Source: Curvibacter cyanobacteriorum (GTDB lineage Bacteria > Pseudomonadota > Gammaproteobacteria > Burkholderiales > Burkholderiaceae_C). Taken from it: a DNA stretch of 64,000 bases. Below the pieces are notes generated by a model that did no database searches, was not told where the DNA came from, and worked only from the letters and a program-made list of their open reading frames with translations. Of this stretch, positions 53,150 through 62,133 are shown piece by piece (positions within the stretch are counted from its first letter, which is position 1; every line of letters starts with the position of its first letter). The position numbers and the translations under genes are program-made. Location: positions 1 to 64,000 of the forward strand of contig NZ_JAQSIP010000008.1 of NCBI RefSeq assembly GCF_028649475.1, in the 5' to 3' direction.

Positions 53150-53782
53150 ATGGACACCAGCGACGCCCCCCTGACCGCGAGCCATGGAGACGTCACCGAC
53201 GTTCACCAGAAAATCGGACACCTGACACGGCAGTTGCACAACGCGCTCAACGAGCTCGGCTACACCGAGAAGTTGCGCGGCACCATGGGCGAGCTGCCCG
53301 ACGCCAAAAGCCGGCTGTCCTACATCGCCCGCCTGACCGGGGAGGCTGCCGAAAAGGTGCTGAACCGGGTCGAGCAGGCCAAAACCGAGCAGGACGCCCT
53401 GGCCAGCGAAACCCAGGCGGTGCGAGCGGCCTTGATCAAGGACCCCGTGCGAGCGGTGGCTTCGGGTCGGGTGTTGAACTACCTCAGCGAGGTCGAGCAA
53501 CGCACCCGTGAAGCCGACACGCACTTGACCGAGATCATGATGGCGCAGGACTTCCACGACCTCACCGGCCAGGTGATCGCGCGCGTGGTGAACCTGGCGG
53601 CCACCATCGAAGAGCAGTTGGTGCAACTGGTGATTCAGACCGCCCCGGTGCCTGTGCCCGTGCCGGCCACCGTGACCGCCCGCGAGCACCTTGCAGGCCC
53701 CGTGGTGGACCCTGAGAACACGCCAGACATCGTCACCGACCAATCGCAGGTCGACGACCTGCTGGCCAGCCTCGGTTTCTGA
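53150..53782 (+). CDS. cheZ: CheY-P phosphatase CheZ
   Basis: Dephosphorylates CheY-P. The 210-residue helical protein has the catalytic Asp137 and Gln141 in QDFHDLTGQVIARVV and ends with the CheY-binding peptide QVDDLLASLGF. It lies seven bases after cheY, with ribosome site GAGGCC. A shorter CheZ-like protein is encoded at the head of the cheA operon. Confidence 0.96.
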   Translation: MDTSDAPLTASHGDVTDVHQKIGHLTRQLHNALNELGYTEKLRGTMGELPDAKSRLSYIARLTGEAAEKVLNRVEQAKTEQDALASETQAVRAALIKDPVRAVASGRVLNYLSEVEQRTREADTHLTEIMMAQDFHDLTGQVIARVVNLAATIEEQLVQLVIQTAPVPVPVPATVTAREHLAGPVVDPENTPDIVTDQSQVDDLLASLGF

Positions 53783-53961
53783 GCCCGCCCCCGCTGCCCT
53801 CGGGGCGGCGCTTTCCCCCTCGCTGGCACGGCCCCAGCGGCCTGGGCTCCGCCCTGCAAAAGCAGATTTGTCAGCTTGTTTTCACCCTGAGAACAAGCCC
53901 TCTGAACAAGCCTGAATGCCCCCTCTTTTCAGACTTTAGATTTTCGGGCGCCCTTTCAGAA

Positions 53962-53986
53962 TGACGGTACGCAGACCGCACCGTCA
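53962..53986 (+). promoter_or_regulatory. Inverted repeat abutting the flhB start codon
   Basis: TGACGGT (53962-53968), 11-base spacer, ACCGTCA (53980-53986), two bases before the flhB ATG. The right arm occupies the place where a ribosome site should be, and none is seen. It may be an operator or a leader hairpin controlling flhBAFG-fliA translation. The rest of the 206-base cheZ-flhB gap shows no gene. Confidence 0.45.
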
Positions 53987-53988
53987 CC

Positions 53989-55137
53989 ATGTCCGACCAA
54001 GATCGCCCCCTACCCGCCTCAGCGCGCAAGCTCGCCAAAGCCCGCGGCGATGGTCAGGCCTCGCGCTCGCGTGACATTTCTCACCTGCTGGTGCTGGGCG
54101 CCGGCGCCGCCGCGCTGTGGGTTCTGACCCCCACGCTGGTCAAGCACCTGAAGCTGGTGCTGGTGCAGCAGCTGTCTTTCAATGCCAGCCGCCTGGCCAA
54201 CCCGCTGGAGATGCTGACCCAGTTGCAGCACATGTCGGGCGTGGCCCTGGTGATGTCGGTGCTGTTTGCCGGCATCGTGAGCGCCGCCTCGATCGGCGGA
54301 CAAGTTGCTTCTGGCGGCTGGGTCTTCAGCCTGACCCCGATGATGCCGGACCTGAGCCGCCTGAACCCCATCACGGGCCTGGGCAACTTGGTGTCCAAGC
54401 AACAGATCGTCAACGTGCTCAAGCTCGTGCTGCTGTCCACCCTCATGGGCTGGGTCGGCTGGGTGTACCTGTCCAACAGCTTCCAGGAGATCGCAGGCCT
54501 GCTGATGCAGCCCTCGGTCGCCGCCGTGGCCTACCTGACGCGCTGGCTGGTCACCGGCCTGGCGCTGTTGATGCTGATCGTGTTTGCGGCCGCCGTGATC
54601 GACGTGCCGCTGCAGAAGTACTTCTTCATGGACAAGCTCAAGATGTCCTACGACGAAGTCAAGCGCGAGCACAAGGACGCCGAAGGCAACCCGCACGTCA
54701 AGGGCAAGCTGCGCGCCAAGCAGCGCGAAATGGCGCAACGCCGCAGCATCGCCAACGTCCCCAAGGCCGACTTTGTGGTCATGAACCCGACCCACTTTGC
54801 CGTTGCGCTGAAGTACGACGAAGCCACCATGAGCGCCCCGCAAGTGATCGCCAAGGGCGCCGACCTGCTGGCCTTCAAGATCCGCGAGGTGGCCAATGCC
54901 CACCAGGTGCCGGTGCTGCAGTCGCCCATGCTGGCCCGCGCGCTCTACGCGCACGCCGAGCTGGACCAGACCATCCCGTCGGCACTGTACTCGGCCGTGG
55001 CCCAGGTGCTGGCCTACGTCTACCGCCTCAAGGCCGCCATGCGAGGCCAAGGTCCGCTGCCCCAGCAACCCGACCCCTTCGTGCCGCCCGAACTCGATCC
55101 GCTCAACAAGCCAAAAGCCGCAGGAGCTGACGCATGA
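53989..55137 (+). CDS. flhB: Flagellar export protein FlhB
   Basis: Membrane export-switch protein of 382 residues with four hydrophobic segments in the first 215 residues and a cytoplasmic autocleaving domain. The NPTH self-cleavage site is at Asn266-His269 (VVMNPTHFAVALKYD), followed by ADLLAFKIREVA and VPVLQSPMLARALYA. It begins the flhB-flhA-flhF-flhG-fliA run and overlaps flhA (ATGA). Confidence 0.97.
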   Translation: MSDQDRPLPASARKLAKARGDGQASRSRDISHLLVLGAGAAALWVLTPTLVKHLKLVLVQQLSFNASRLANPLEMLTQLQHMSGVALVMSVLFAGIVSAASIGGQVASGGWVFSLTPMMPDLSRLNPITGLGNLVSKQQIVNVLKLVLLSTLMGWVGWVYLSNSFQEIAGLLMQPSVAAVAYLTRWLVTGLALLMLIVFAAAVIDVPLQKYFFMDKLKMSYDEVKREHKDAEGNPHVKGKLRAKQREMAQRRSIANVPKADFVVMNPTHFAVALKYDEATMSAPQVIAKGADLLAFKIREVANAHQVPVLQSPMLARALYAHAELDQTIPSALYSAVAQVLAYVYRLKAAMRGQGPLPQQPDPFVPPELDPLNKPKAAGADA

Positions 55138-57218
55138 ACGACTTCCTCCGCACCCTGCAACAGCGCCTGGGCCCGCACGCCTACCTGATCCAGGGTCTGT
55201 CAGCCCCCCTGATGGTGGTGCTGATCCTGTCGATGATGGTGCTGCCCATGCCGCCTTGGCTGCTGGACACCTTCTTCACGCTGAACATCGCCGTCGCCTT
55301 GATGGTCATGCTGGTGGCCGCCTACATGGTGCGGCCGCTGGACTTTGCGGCCTTCCCCTCGGTGCTGCTGCTGACCACCCTGATGCGCCTGTCGCTGAAC
55401 GTGGCCTCCACCCGCGTGGTGCTGCTCGAAGGCCACACCGGTGCCGGCGCGGCCGGTGCGGTGATCGAGGCCTTCGGCCATTTCCTGATCGGCGGCAATT
55501 TCGGGGTTGGCTTGATCGTGTTCTCGATCCTGGTGGTGATCAACTTCGTGGTGGTCACCAAGGGCGCCGAGCGGATCGCCGAAGTGTCGGCCCGCTTCAC
55601 CCTGGACGCCATGCCCGGCAAGCAGATGGCGGTCGACGCCGACCTGAACTCGGGCCTGATCGACGAAAAGGAAGCCAAGCGCCGGCGTGCCGAAGTGGGC
55701 GAGGAAGCCAATTTCTTCGGCGCCATGGACGGTGCCTCCAAATTCGTGCGCGGCGACGCCATGGCCGGCATCCTGATCCTGCTGATCAACATCGTGGGCG
55801 GCTTTGCCATCGGCATCCTGCAACATGGCCTGAGCGCCAGCCAGGCCGCCAACTCCTACATCCTGCTGGCCGTCGGTGACGCGCTGGTGGCGCAGATCCC
55901 AGGCTTGCTGATCTCGGTCGCCGCGGCCATGGTGGTCTCGCGCGTGGGCAAGGAAAACGACGTCAGCAAGCAGATCATGGGCCAGATGCTGGCCTCGCCG
56001 CGCGTGCTGGGCATCACCGCAGCCATCCTGATCATGCTGGGCCTGGTGCCGGGCATGCCGCACCTGGTGTTCCTCGGCATGGGCGGCGCGATCGGCTACG
56101 CCGCCTGGGCCCTGGCCCGGCGCCAGGCGGCCGCCGCAGCGGTGCCGCCGCCGCCCCCGCCGGCGGCCAACGACGGCGAGGCCAGCTGGGACGACCTGCA
56201 ACCGATCGACCTGCTGGGCCTCGAACTGGGCTACCGCCTGATCTCCCTGGTCGACAAGAAGCGCCAGGGCGACCTGCTGACCCGCATCAAAGGCGTGCGC
56301 CGCAAGTTTGCTCAGGAGGTGGGCTTCCTGCCGCCCGCCGTGCATGTGCGCGACAACCTCGAACTCAAGCCCAGCGCCTACCGCATCACCCTGCGGGGCG
56401 TGACCGTGGGCGAGGGCGAGGCCTTCCCCGGCATGCACCTGGCCATCAACCCGGGAGGCATCACCACGCCGCTGATTGGCACCGCCACCACCGACCCGGC
56501 CTTCGGTCTGCCCGCCCACTGGATCGACGATCGCCAGCGCGAAGCGGCGCAAATGGCTGGTTTTACCGTGGTTGATTCAGAAACCGTGGTGGCCACTCAT
56601 TTGTCACACTTGATGCAAACACAGGCCGCCAAGTTATTGAGTCGCACCGAGACCCAGCAGCTGGTGGAACACGTTGCCAAACTGGCCCCGAAACTGATTG
56701 AAGAAGTCGTCCCGAAAATGGTCTCCATCGCCAACTTCCAGAAAGTGCTGCAGCTGCTGCTGGACGAGGCCGTGCACATCCGGGACATCCGCACCATCAT
56801 CGAAACCCTGGCCGAACACGCGACCACCATCACCGACCCGGTCGAGCTGGCCCGCCGCGTGCGGATCGCCCTGGCACCGGCGATCGTGCAGCAGATCTAC
56901 GGCCCGGCCCGCGAGCTCAATGTGATCGCCATCGAGCCCGGCCTGGAGCGCCTGCTGGTGCAAGCCCTGGGCGGCAACAACGGCACGGCGCTGGACCCCG
57001 GCGTGGCCGATGTGCTGACCCGCAGCGCCGCCGAAATCGCCAACAAGCAAGAAGAGATGGGCCTGCCCGCCTGCTTGCTGGTCCCCGATCAGATCCGCGG
57101 TGCCATGGCCCGCCTGGTGCGCCGCCTGGCGCCCCGCATGCAGGTGCTGGCGCACAGCGAAATCCCTGAAACACACACCATCCGCATTGGTCCCATTCTG
57201 AGAGGTGCCACATCATGA
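55134..57218 (+). CDS. flhA: Flagellar export gate protein FlhA
   Basis: Large export gate subunit of 694 residues with about eight membrane segments in the first 350 residues and a C-terminal cytoplasmic ring domain that docks chaperone-substrate complexes. The FHIPEP region is visible (LLTTLMRLSLNVASTRVVLL, TKGAERIAEVSARFTLDAMPGKQ, INIVGGFAIGI). Ribosome site AGGAGCTGACGC. A stretch near 56550-56710 is clearly less GC-rich than the rest of the gene, without frame disruption. Confidence 0.97.
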   Translation: MNDFLRTLQQRLGPHAYLIQGLSAPLMVVLILSMMVLPMPPWLLDTFFTLNIAVALMVMLVAAYMVRPLDFAAFPSVLLLTTLMRLSLNVASTRVVLLEGHTGAGAAGAVIEAFGHFLIGGNFGVGLIVFSILVVINFVVVTKGAERIAEVSARFTLDAMPGKQMAVDADLNSGLIDEKEAKRRRAEVGEEANFFGAMDGASKFVRGDAMAGILILLINIVGGFAIGILQHGLSASQAANSYILLAVGDALVAQIPGLLISVAAAMVVSRVGKENDVSKQIMGQMLASPRVLGITAAILIMLGLVPGMPHLVFLGMGGAIGYAAWALARRQAAAAAVPPPPPPAANDGEASWDDLQPIDLLGLELGYRLISLVDKKRQGDLLTRIKGVRRKFAQEVGFLPPAVHVRDNLELKPSAYRITLRGVTVGEGEAFPGMHLAINPGGITTPLIGTATTDPAFGLPAHWIDDRQREAAQMAGFTVVDSETVVATHLSHLMQTQAAKLLSRTETQQLVEHVAKLAPKLIEEVVPKMVSIANFQKVLQLLLDEAVHIRDIRTIIETLAEHATTITDPVELARRVRIALAPAIVQQIYGPARELNVIAIEPGLERLLVQALGGNNGTALDPGVADVLTRSAAEIANKQEEMGLPACLLVPDQIRGAMARLVRRLAPRMQVLAHSEIPETHTIRIGPILRGATS

Positions 57219-58723
57219 ACATCCGACGTTTCACTGCCGCCACGTCCCGCGAAGCACTGGCCAAGGCACGAATGGCTTTTGGGGATGGCACGCTGATCTT
57301 GTCCAACCGCCCCACCGCCAATGGCGTGGAGGTGATGGCCACCGGTGAGGATGCGCTGTCCGCACTGGAGCAGCACACCGAAGGTGGCCCCTCGCAAGGC
57401 CAGGGCCTGACCCAGGTGCCCGGCTCCAGCCTGAGCCGCAAGCTGGCCGCCATGAACCCGCCCGAGCTGGCCCCGCGCGCCGTGCGCGAGGACACCGAAC
57501 AGCTGGCCATGAGCACCCTGTCTTTCCAGGACTATGTGCGTGAACGCATGCTGCGCCGCCGCCATGAAGCCATGAACAGCGGCGACGAAGGCCTGGGCGC
57601 CAGCAGCCCCAGCCCGGCCCCGCGCGGCCCAAGCCTGCCGCAAGACATCCAGCCGATCACCTTCAAGAAGGCCGCGCCCCATGTGCAGCCGGTGAACCGC
57701 CCCGCCCTGCGCACCCCGCGCGAGGACCTGACGCCGCCCCGCAGCAAGCCCGCCGTCCAAGCCGCGGCCCCCGCGGTCAACCAGCAAGGCATCGTCAACG
57801 AGCTGCAGGCCATGAAGGAGCTGATCGAAGAGCGCTTCAACACCCTGGCCTGGCTGGGCCAGGCCAAGCAGGACCCGATCCAGTCGAACCTGATGCTGAA
57901 GATGATCCGCGCCGGCTACTCGCCCGCACTGGCCCGCGCCATCCTGGAGCGCCTGCCCGCCGAACTCGGGGCCGCCGAGGCCGTGCGCTGGCTGATGGAA
58001 GTGCTGGAGCGCAACCTCAAGACCGACGCCGAAAGCTACCCGATCTACGAAGAAGGCGGCATCTACGCCCTGATCGGCGCCACCGGCGTCGGCAAAACCA
58101 CCACCACCGCCAAGCTGGCCGCCCTGTGCGCCCGCGTGCATGGCCCGGGCAGCGTGGGTCTGATCACGCTGGACACCTACCGCATCGCGGCCCACGAGCA
58201 ACTGCGCACCTATGGCCGCATGCTCGGCGTGGTGGCCCACCTGGCCCACGACCGCGCCGCGCTGCAAGACCTGCTGAGCCTGCTGGGCAACAAGAAGATG
58301 GTGTTGATCGACACCACCGGCCTGGCCCCGCGCGACCCGCGCAAGCGCGAAATGCTCGACGTGCTCGACCTGCCCGGCATCCAGAAGCTGCTGGTGCTCA
58401 ATGCCGGCAGCCACGGCGACACCATCGACGACACCCTGTCGTGCTTCAAGACCACCGGCGTGCAGCAAACCATCCTCTCCAAGGTGGACGAAGCCGTCAA
58501 ACTGGGCCCTGCGCTGGACGCCCTGATCCGCCACCAGGTGGTGCTGCGCGGTGTCACCAATGGCCAGCGCGTGCCCGAGGACTGGGAAGCCGCCGACGCC
58601 GGCAAACTGGTGCGCGCCTCGATGCGCACCCCGGGCAAGTCGGCTTTCGACCCGAAGGCCGTCGACCTGAACTACTTCTTCTCGAACGGCAACATGGCCG
58701 CCCCGGAGCAAGCCCATGTTTGA
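57215..58723 (+). CDS. flhF: Flagellar SRP-like GTPase FlhF
   Basis: SRP-family GTPase that sets the polar site of flagellar assembly. The 502-residue protein has a conserved N-terminus (MNIRRFTAATSREALAKAR), a variable Pro-rich middle and the C-terminal NG domain: GATGVGKTTTTAKLA, LITLDTYRIAAHEQL, LIDTTGLAPRD and TILSKVDEA. Presence of flhF indicates polar flagellation in most bacteria. It overlaps flhA (ATGA) and flhG (8 bases). Confidence 0.95.
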   Translation: MNIRRFTAATSREALAKARMAFGDGTLILSNRPTANGVEVMATGEDALSALEQHTEGGPSQGQGLTQVPGSSLSRKLAAMNPPELAPRAVREDTEQLAMSTLSFQDYVRERMLRRRHEAMNSGDEGLGASSPSPAPRGPSLPQDIQPITFKKAAPHVQPVNRPALRTPREDLTPPRSKPAVQAAAPAVNQQGIVNELQAMKELIEERFNTLAWLGQAKQDPIQSNLMLKMIRAGYSPALARAILERLPAELGAAEAVRWLMEVLERNLKTDAESYPIYEEGGIYALIGATGVGKTTTTAKLAALCARVHGPGSVGLITLDTYRIAAHEQLRTYGRMLGVVAHLAHDRAALQDLLSLLGNKKMVLIDTTGLAPRDPRKREMLDVLDLPGIQKLLVLNAGSHGDTIDDTLSCFKTTGVQQTILSKVDEAVKLGPALDALIRHQVVLRGVTNGQRVPEDWEAADAGKLVRASMRTPGKSAFDPKAVDLNYFFSNGNMAAPEQAHV

Positions 58724-59510
58724 AGCCGGACTGGACCAAGGGGCCGGCCTGCGCCGGCAAGCCCCCAAACCTGTGCTGCACCTGGTGCCGGTGGTGCGCC
58801 ACGGCAACGGCGAGGCCGAATCGCGTTTGCTCTGGCAACTGGCCCACGCCCTGACCGCGCTGGACCTGCCGGTCGCCGTGCTCGACACCGACAGCCTGGA
58901 AACCGAAGAGGCCCCCGGCCTCAGCGAGTTGCTGCAAGAACGCTACAGCCTCGGCGAGGTGCTCGACGACACCCTGCCCTGGCCCATCGTGCCGGCGGCG
59001 CTGGGATGGCGCGAGCTGTTTCACCAGGGGCCGCTGACCGAATCCGCGCGCCAGGCGCTGCGCCAGCTGTTTGGCGCCTATGGGGTGCTGCTGGTGTATG
59101 GCACGGCCGACAGCCTGGGCCAGGCGCTGGCCAACACGGGTGTGCGCCCCCTGGTGCCCGTGGCACCGGAGCCGCGCACCCTGCTCAGCGCCTACCAGGC
59201 CATGAAGACCCTGGTGTCGCGTGCCCTGCTGATGCCCTCGGTGGCCATCATGGTGACGCACGCCACGGAATCTGAGGTGCGCAAGGCCTTGCAGGCCCGA
59301 AAAACGCTGCAAAATTGCTTCACCCGCCACATGGGTTGCTACCTGGATTCAATGACAGTAAAGTCCTTCACTGACGACGAAGTCGCTGGCCGCGACATCC
59401 AGATGCTGGCGCTGCGCCTCCTGGAAAACGCCTGCTCCCTGGGCACTTCCTCGGTTTCCCTGCTTCACCGCCCCACAGACGAAGAGGTTCAATTGGTTCG
59501 GAGCCACTGA
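58716..59510 (+). CDS. FlhG/FleN-position protein lacking the P-loop
   Basis: FlhG is a MinD-like ATPase that limits flagellar number, normally with a deviant Walker A GKGGVGKT. This 264-residue protein occupies the flhG slot between flhF and fliA and keeps a MinD-like outline (PVAVLDTDSLE, GVLLVYGTADS, MVTHATESEVRKAL, a helical C-terminus). The P-loop position reads VPVVRHGNGEAESRLLW, without the Gly/Lys pattern, so ATP binding is doubtful. It may be a divergent FlhG working without ATP switching, or a family relic. It overlaps flhF and, by one base, fliA. Confidence 0.65.
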   Translation: MFEAGLDQGAGLRRQAPKPVLHLVPVVRHGNGEAESRLLWQLAHALTALDLPVAVLDTDSLETEEAPGLSELLQERYSLGEVLDDTLPWPIVPAALGWRELFHQGPLTESARQALRQLFGAYGVLLVYGTADSLGQALANTGVRPLVPVAPEPRTLLSAYQAMKTLVSRALLMPSVAIMVTHATESEVRKALQARKTLQNCFTRHMGCYLDSMTVKSFTDDEVAGRDIQMLALRLLENACSLGTSSVSLLHRPTDEEVQLVRSH

Positions 59511-60226
59511 TGTACACGGCAAAAGGTCAACTCGACCGGGAAGCACTGATCAGGCAGTACGTGCCACTGGTGCGCAAGCTCGCGCACCACATGATCGCCA
59601 AGCTGCCGCCCAATGTCGAAGTGGATGACCTGATCCAGGTGGGCATGATCGGCTTGACCGAGGCGCTGGCCCGCTACCAGGCCAGCCAGGGCGTGCAGTT
59701 CGAGACCTTTGCCACCCAGCGCATTCGCGGCGCCATGCTCGACGAGCTGCGCGAGGGCGACTGGATGTCGCGCGGGTCGCGCAAAAGCCAAAAAGACATC
59801 GAACAAGCGGTGCACCGCCTGGAGCAAAAGCTCGGTCGCAGCCCGCTCGAATCCGAGATCGCCGCCGAGCTGGACCTGCCGCTGAGCGAATACCAAAGCC
59901 TGCTCGGGCGCGTGCGCGGCACGCAGCTGGTCTACCTCGAGGACATGACCGGCGGCGCCGACGACGACGACAGTTTTCTGGACCGCCACGTGGCCGACAG
60001 CGAAGCCGACCCGCTGGAGCTGCTGCGCAACCAGCGCCTGCGCCAGTCGCTGGTCGGTGCCATCGAAGGCCTGCCCGAACGCGAGCAGTACATCATGAGC
60101 ATGTACTACGAGCAGGACATGAACCTCAAGGAAATCGCCGCCGTGCTGGGCATCACCGAGTCGCGGGTGTGCCAGTTGCACAGCCAGTCCATCGCCCGCC
60201 TGCGCGCCAAGATGCGCAGCCACTGA
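59510..60226 (+). CDS. fliA: Flagellar sigma factor FliA (sigma28)
   Basis: Alternative sigma factor for late flagellar genes, held inactive by FlgM until the hook is finished. The 238-residue protein has region 2 (YVPLVRKLAHHMI, DDLIQVGMIGLTEALARY, FATQRIRGAMLDELRE), region 3 and region 4 (LPEREQYIMSMYYEQDMNLKEIA, ITESRVCQLHSQSIARL). Its start overlaps the upstream stop (TGATG). Matching promoters are seen before flagellin 1 and flgM. Confidence 0.97.
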   Translation: MYTAKGQLDREALIRQYVPLVRKLAHHMIAKLPPNVEVDDLIQVGMIGLTEALARYQASQGVQFETFATQRIRGAMLDELREGDWMSRGSRKSQKDIEQAVHRLEQKLGRSPLESEIAAELDLPLSEYQSLLGRVRGTQLVYLEDMTGGADDDDSFLDRHVADSEADPLELLRNQRLRQSLVGAIEGLPEREQYIMSMYYEQDMNLKEIAAVLGITESRVCQLHSQSIARLRAKMRSH

Positions 60227-60235
60227 GGCGCCCCG

Positions 60236-60280
60236 GCGCCCTGGCCCATCCAGCCCTGGCCTCTCCAGCCCTGGCCCCAA
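60236..60280. repeat. Three imperfect 15-bp tandem repeats after fliA
   Basis: Units 60236-60250, 60251-60265 and 60266-60280 share the core GCCCTGGCC. They lie 10 bases after the fliA stop. No function is evident. Confidence 0.5.
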
Positions 60281-60287
60281 GCCGCCG

Positions 60288-60312
60288 GGGCTGCCGCCCA
60301 GCCGGGCAGCCC
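60288..60312. terminator. Hairpin between fliA and the EcsC-family gene
   Basis: GGGCTGCC (60288-60295) and GGCAGCCC (60305-60312) form a perfect eight-base stem in the gap of two convergent genes. A T run (60327-60332) starts 15 bases further on plus, farther than in a canonical terminator. Confidence 0.4.
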
Positions 60313-60349
60313 GCGCCAGCCCCCCATTTTTTCAATCTCCCCCAGCGCG

Positions 60350-61267
60350 CTAGCGCGTGGGTGGGGCGCGGCGCAGCGACTCATAACGCTGCTGCACCGC
60401 CTCGCTGCCGTAGCGCGCCTCCAGCTGCTGGACCACAAAATGCCCCCGGGCCACCGCCTGGAAGTGGGACATGAACAGGGTGTTGAGAGCGGCCCCGGTC
60501 ACCGCCCCCAGCACCGGCACGGACTGTGCGGCCACTTTTTCGGTGATGACCACGCCAAACCGCGAAGCCGCGGCCTCCAGCACCCGGCTCAGCGCCCGGG
60601 TGGCCAATGAGCCGCCGACCTGCTGCGCCGCCTGCTGGGCCGCCAGCTGCCCCAGCGCCACCCCGGCCTCGCGCACCAACAGGGCGGTGGCCGCGCGCGC
60701 CGCGTAGTAGGCCGATTCGGTCGCGTCGTCCGACGGGCTGGGCGAGCCGAGGGCAAAGACGGCCAGGCACTCGGCTTTGACCGCGGGGTCGCGCAGGTCG
60801 GCGCCTTCGCTGCGGGCCACATCGGCAATCGCCCGCAGGATCAGCAAGGTGGAGGCTGGCAGCTCGGCCAGGGTGGACACCGGGCCCAGCCAGCCGCCCA
60901 CCGCCCCCGACACCCCGACGGCCACCTTGTGCCCCCACTCCGACGCGCTCTGCCGCTGACTGGTGCTGGGCCGCCAACGCCAAAAAGCGGTCGCGGTCGC
61001 AGCCGGGGCCTGGGCTGGCGCCGGGGGCGTTGGCCCCGCCTCGCCCAGGCTGCTGAAGGCCACATCGACGGCCTTCTCCAAGGCCAGGCGGGTGGCCTGC
61101 TGCAAGCCTGCGCGGGCCGAGGACGGCAGGCGCGCCAGGGCTTTTTCGATCGGCGAGCCCAGCACTTGGGTGATCTTCAGGGTCAACGAGGGCGCCTCCA
61201 GGCGCGCCACGGCTTGCTGCAAGCGTTGCAGATCGGACTCGGACCAGGGGGTTTGGGGGGATGGCAT
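60350..61267 (-). CDS. EcsC-family protein
   Basis: A 305-residue protein with the EcsC-family pattern: KITQVLGSPIEKALARLP, a small-residue-rich hydrophobic run (VAVGVSGAVGGWLGP), LPASTLLILRAIADVARSEG, and AAQSVPVLGAVTGAALNTLFM with HFQAVARGHF near the end. The biochemical role of the family is unknown; hydrophobic Gly/Ala helices suggest membrane association. Strong ribosome site AAGGAGCCC. It lies downstream of flgN and may be unrelated to motility. Confidence 0.8.
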   Translation of the reverse strand: MPSPQTPWSESDLQRLQQAVARLEAPSLTLKITQVLGSPIEKALARLPSSARAGLQQATRLALEKAVDVAFSSLGEAGPTPPAPAQAPAATATAFWRWRPSTSQRQSASEWGHKVAVGVSGAVGGWLGPVSTLAELPASTLLILRAIADVARSEGADLRDPAVKAECLAVFALGSPSPSDDATESAYYAARAATALLVREAGVALGQLAAQQAAQQVGGSLATRALSRVLEAAASRFGVVITEKVAAQSVPVLGAVTGAALNTLFMSHFQAVARGHFVVQQLEARYGSEAVQQRYESLRRAPPTR

Positions 61268-61364
61268 GGGCTCCTTCGCGCGGGGCCAGCCTCGGTGGGC
61301 AGCCCCCGGTCAGTGTGCCATGGGGTGGGTCCGCTGGGGCCCGCGGCGCGCGCGCCGGCCCGGA

Positions 61365-61727
61365 TCAGGGCTTGTAAGCCTTGGACAGGCCAGTTCCGGC
61401 CCGACCGAATGAGGCGCCATAGGTGGCGCCCGGGGCGGCTTGCGGCAGCAACGTGGCCACCGCGCGCTCGGTCTGCGCCTGCAGGCGCAACAGGGTTTCG
61501 CGCAGCAAGGCCAGGCGCGCGCTGACCGCGCTGAGGCGCTGCTTCAATTCGGGGGGCAGGGTTGCCGCGGGCGGCAAGGGGCCGGCGGCCAGGCGGGCCG
61601 TGGCGTCGCGCAGGCTTTGGGCACCGCGCTCGATGTCGCTCGAATCCGAACTGCCCAAGGCCTGGGCGATCGACTCCAGCTCGGCCTCCAGGGCCGAGAG
61701 CAGATCGCTGAAGGCGGACAGTGACAT
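61365..61727 (-). CDS. flgN: Flagellar export chaperone FlgN-like protein
   Basis: FlgN chaperones the hook-filament junction proteins FlgK and FlgL. The 120-residue predicted helical protein (FSDLLSALEAELESIAQAL, RLSAVSARLALLRETLLRLQ) fits FlgN in size and in its place after flgM. Conservation in this family is low, so context carries much of the call. Ribosome site AGGAAACGC. Confidence 0.78.
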   Translation of the reverse strand: MSLSAFSDLLSALEAELESIAQALGSSDSSDIERGAQSLRDATARLAAGPLPPAATLPPELKQRLSAVSARLALLRETLLRLQAQTERAVATLLPQAAPGATYGASFGRAGTGLSKAYKP

Positions 61728-61782
61728 GCCAGCGTTTCCTGAAATTCAATCAGCAAGTAAGCACATGCTTACCTGAAAAGCC

Positions 61783-62091
61783 TCACTGAGGCGTACCGCG
61801 CGACAGGATCTCCTGCGCGTTGGACAAGAGCTTGTCGGCGATCGCGCCGGCGTTCACCTTGTAGGTGCCGTTGTCGATGGCGGACTTCACCGCCGCCACT
61901 TTGTCCATGTCCATGTCGCTGTCGCTCGACCCAGAACCCAGCGATTTGGCCAGGCTGGACACCGACACCGACGCCCCCGAACCCGAGTTGCCGGACTTTT
62001 TGACCGGGGGCGCAGCCGCCCCCTGGCCCGCGACCTGAGCCCCTGTTGTCGTGAGTGCAACAGGGATGTCTGGCGTTTGACCAATTTTCAT
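61783..62091 (-). CDS. flgM: Anti-sigma28 factor FlgM
   Basis: Binds FliA and is exported after hook completion. The 102-residue protein has a disordered Gly/Ser/Ala-rich N-terminal half and the conserved C-terminal sigma-binding helices (DKVAAVKSAIDNGTYKVNAGAIADKLLSNA). The ATG at 62091 follows GGAGAGAACG; an upstream TTG at 62103 is rejected because it would include the ribosome site. A FliA promoter lies just upstream. Confidence 0.94.
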   Translation of the reverse strand: MKIGQTPDIPVALTTTGAQVAGQGAAAPPVKKSGNSGSGASVSVSSLAKSLGSGSSDSDMDMDKVAAVKSAIDNGTYKVNAGAIADKLLSNAQEILSRGTPQ

Positions 62092-62133
62092 CGTTCTCTC
62101 CAAGACCCCTATTGATGGAGTACCGTGCTTGTA

